From Stromatinia cepivora (taxonomy: Eukaryota; Ascomycota; Leotiomycetes; Helotiales; Sclerotiniaceae): a stretch of 64,000 nucleotides of DNA. The stretch lies in contig RCTD01000010.1 in assembly GCA_014898415.1 (NCBI GenBank), positions 1,612,001-1,676,000 on the forward strand. Reading direction: 5' to 3'. Shown here one piece after another: positions 61,301 through 64,000 of the stretch (positions are counted from its first letter, which is position 1; every line of letters begins with the position of its first letter). The position numbers and the translations under genes are program-made. Below the pieces are notes generated by a model. That model ran no database searches. It saw nothing but the letters and a program-made list of their open reading frames with translations, and had not been told where the DNA came from.

Positions 61301-64000
61301 CCGAGCAAGCAAAGAGTATCGCCTTCGTAAAGTACCCCGTCATGATTTGCTTGGATCCAAGATCGCAGGGACTACGAGGATGCGTCCACAATGGCGCAAT
61401 ATGCTATGCTTGAAGGATCTTCCTTGGCTTGATGATCACCGCGTTCCGTAGGTTATAGAATTCTCTCAGCTGACCCCCGAACTGCTTCTAGATCAAGGTA
61501 TCCAGTAGTTGGATGGATGCAGATTAGACGCATGCTTTTGGTGTTCGAAATGTTTTGAAGCTCGCGAACGGATTCAAGGAATACAACCTAGCGTTGTTAG
61601 ATCGCAGTTGAGACTATTAGTCACAGTGTTTTAGAGTACCCCCTCTGTAAAGAAACAAGCTAACTCGGCATTTTGACAATCAGACCCCATGTGCTACACC
61701 CTGGTGCAGCGCACATCGTTATGGCCATGCTAGCTGCTGAACAAGCTTACAACGAATTTCCAGACGCACTCCCAATCACAGGCATCACTCTCCGCAATGT
61801 GTCAATCAAAAAGACATTAGTGGTTCCAGAAGATGACCATGGAATTGAAATTGTCCTCAGCATGGAGCTTGAGGATGGAGCAACTGCCAAGTCGCCCGGC
61901 TGGGCCACTTTCTCCATCTCTTCTGTTGTTCACGATACAGAGCAATGGACTGAGCATTGTTCTGGCCTTGCCAAGGTTGAAATTGCTGCATTTGAACAGA
62001 TTCCGCCAATTGACGCCACAATGGATGGACGAATTGTAGATGCGGAAACCTGGTATAAACGCTTTTCTGATATGGGTCTCAAATTTGGACCCTCATTCCA
62101 AGGTTACTCGGATATCCGTGCCGATCCAGTTAAGAATGTGGCCACAGCCAAGTTGGCCTTGAATACAACTGCAGGTATGTTCGCCGGTGGCGAGTCGGAT
62201 TACCCTATTCACCCGGCTTCTCTCGATCTTGTTATTCGCCTCGGGCTTATGGCCTGCAACGGCGGTCAAGCCGAGATTGGCAGTGTCCAACTTCCTATTC
62301 ATCTGAATCAGATGCGATTCAAGCTCAACAGCATGCCAAGCCAAGATTGGGCGACTGGTGTAGCAAAGGGCGAGCTGCGTGGCCTGCGTGGCGCTTATGC
62401 TCAACTGCAAATGCTAGGAGAGGCAGGCGACGTCATTCTGGATGTGGACAACATGCGCTTTATCGACCTAGCCAACGAACAACAATCGTCATCTGCTGAG
62501 ATCCGGGCAAGTAAAGCGTATTCTAGCCCCTTCAATCGTCTTGTTTGGAGACCTGATATCAGAACACTGAGCAAGAAGCAATATAGCTCGATGTTTGGTT
62601 TCTCTCAGGATAATGCTGCAACCCTTGATCAGCTCTCGAAGTTCTTCGACTTGATGGCGCACGCCAATCCCAATCTCCGGATTTTACAGCTCGGGGCTAG
62701 TGATGGCAGTGAAAGCCTGGCAGTTTTGAAAACTCTCACCGGTTACAATGGCATCAAACGCTACAGAGAATATCTTATTACTGATGTCTCGGACGATCTG
62801 CTTCCCGTTTCAAAGCCTGAGTTCCGTGACGTTAGTTATTCCGTTCTTGATCTTACAAAGAGTCCATTGGAGCAAGGTTTACAGCCTATCTACGACATTA
62901 TACTGTCAGTAAATTCTGTACATGTCTCTCCAGATATGCAACGTGTTCTAGAAAACTGCAGAGGTATTCTCAAGCCGGGTGGTAAGCTTGTACTGCTTGA
63001 GCCCAGCGACAAAAACTGGGACGAAGCCTTGCTCAAATCAGGATTTAAATCCGGTTCAGAGGCTATGATAGAGTATAATAGCTCTATCATCACCGTTTCC
63101 ACCCGATGTAGCACAACAAAGCAGCCAGATGGAAGAACGCAAGTTGTACACCTTCTCCACGGCACCAATGGAGCACCAGCACTGCTTACACAGCTAGCCC
63201 AGACATTCGAACGACGAGGAGTATCTACCAAAATCCTCCCATTCGATCATGCCAGAGAAATCTCGCCGAATTCGCGCGTAGTAGCATTTCTAGACGGAGA
63301 AAACCTTCTACTTGGTGCCGATCAGCAACGTATCGGGCTCTTCCAACATCTTGCCACCCATACTGCTAGTATGGTCTGGCTTACATCATGTGGTATTGTC
63401 AAAGGTCGCAATCCAGATGGGGCCTTTGTATTGGGGCTGTTGCGGACATTGGGCTCTGAAAATCCAGCTGGCGAATTTGTTGCGATAGATATAGATGCTG
63501 ATAATTATCAACCACCTGCCGAGGAGCTTGAGGATTTGTTGCGTTGTCTAGTTGACCAAGAGCTCGCCCTATATGCAGAAAGTGGCGACAATGGGGTAAA
63601 TCGTGAGTTTGCCTGGCAAGATGGCTGTTTGTGGATTAGTCGAATCGTGCCAGACGGCGAGCTTCAGGGATATTCCGAAACCATGATATCTCCGGGTGAC
63701 CACGAACTGGAGGTCGTACCATTAAGCAGCCGAGGTCCTATACGAGCGGCTTTTGGGACACCGGGTATCTTGACGTCCTTGTACTTTAGGCCGTACTTAG
63801 AGCTGTTCCAGCCTCTGCCGAAAAGTTATATCGAGGTCAAGGTGCTCGCTGTCGGGCTTAATTGGAAAGATCTGGGTCTCTGCACCGGTCGATTCGACCA
63901 GAACAACCTCTCAAATGAGTACTGCGGCGTCGTAGTCAAAAGAGGATCCGATGTGAACCACGTCGAAGTTGGTGATCGTGTCTACGGAATGGGCAAGGGC
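58331..64000 (+). CDS. Highly reducing type I polyketide synthase (5' part, runs off the window)
   Basis: Exons 58331-58382, 58444-59290, 59342-61447 and 61684 onward join in frame and give at least 1,774 residues without a stop. Domains in order: ketosynthase (about 10-430) with Cys182 in NSACTSAM, ECHGTGT and KTNMGH; acyltransferase (about 565-880) with GHSSGE at Ser664; dehydratase (about 965-1260) with WLDDHRV and HPASLDLV; a degenerate methyltransferase (about 1310-1410) where the AdoMet loop reads LGASDGSE; and the start of an enoylreductase (from about 1690, VLAVGLNWKDLG). Ketoreductase and carrier domains would lie beyond the edge. Such enzymes build reduced polyketide chains. Odd points are Thr after the KS Cys, where Ser is usual, and Pro instead of Gly in the dehydratase HxxxG motif beside a long 236-bp intron. 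The product is unknown. Confidence 0.93.

Noticed and set aside
1..64000. tRNA, rRNA and CRISPR features
   Set aside because: No cloverleaf with conserved tRNA boxes, no rRNA segment and no spaced repeat array was recognised by eye; a covariance-model search would be needed for certainty.

Overview
This is nuclear DNA from a filamentous ascomycete. Genes are split by short GT...AG introns, mostly about 45-60 bp, with CTAAC-like branch sites. Recognisable products are fungal: Cch1, Psf1, Rpn13, Snf5/Sfh1, a UstYa-like protein and a reducing polyketide synthase. Gene style, moderate GC content and the ankyrin protein type suggest Leotiomycetes, possibly Sclerotiniaceae (Botrytis/Sclerotinia-like). 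That placement is inference.

Layout. 1-2.7 kb: 5' half of the calcium channel gene CCH1 (minus strand, runs off the left edge). 3.9-8.3 kb: decayed accessory block with a broken MFS drug-efflux transporter, unassigned degenerate ORFs and a broken aldehyde dehydrogenase. 9.1-10.1 kb: an apparently intact five-segment-like UstYa/DUF3328 gene (four exons). 10.1-15.5 kb: long gene-poor, pyrimidine-rich stretch leading to an HMG-box regulator (15.5-17.2 kb). 18.0-18.7 kb: GINS subunit PSF1. 21.0-24.6 kb: SulP-STAS-cNMP transporter of the Vsb1/YGR125W type. 24.6-26.2 kb: minisatellites and a strongly purine-rich strand. 26.2-30.0 kb: decayed SPX-ankyrin-GDPD gene (GDE1 type). 30.2-31.7 kb: truncated ankyrin gene. 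32.7-46.6 kb: housekeeping block with RPL9, dipeptidyl peptidase III, RPL6 and RPN13 (divergent pair), a Q/A-rich prion-like protein and a Snf5-type remodeller subunit with a C-terminal GATA-like finger.

47.8-64 kb is accessory again: a frameshifted P450, a very AT-rich tract (50.3-50.95 kb), a repeat-rich stretch with a mariner-like transposase fragment and an inverted-repeat element, a previously unrecognised seven-exon gene for a 148-residue protein with a predicted C-terminal membrane anchor (52.4-54.1 kb), a broken DHA2-type MFS transporter, a deleted NAD(P)-binding gene, and finally the first 1,774 codons of a reducing polyketide synthase (KS-AT-DH-degenerate MT-ER start) that runs off the right edge.

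The housekeeping genes are intact and their exons join in frame. The accessory genes are mostly broken. Many of the premature stops replace expected Gln or Trp codons by C-to-T or G-to-A changes, as RIP or long relaxed decay would leave. The P450, MFS and NAD(P)-binding remnants beside the PKS look like a secondary-metabolite cluster in decay, with the PKS itself still open. All exon joins were made by eye from splice signals and reading frame; no search was run.
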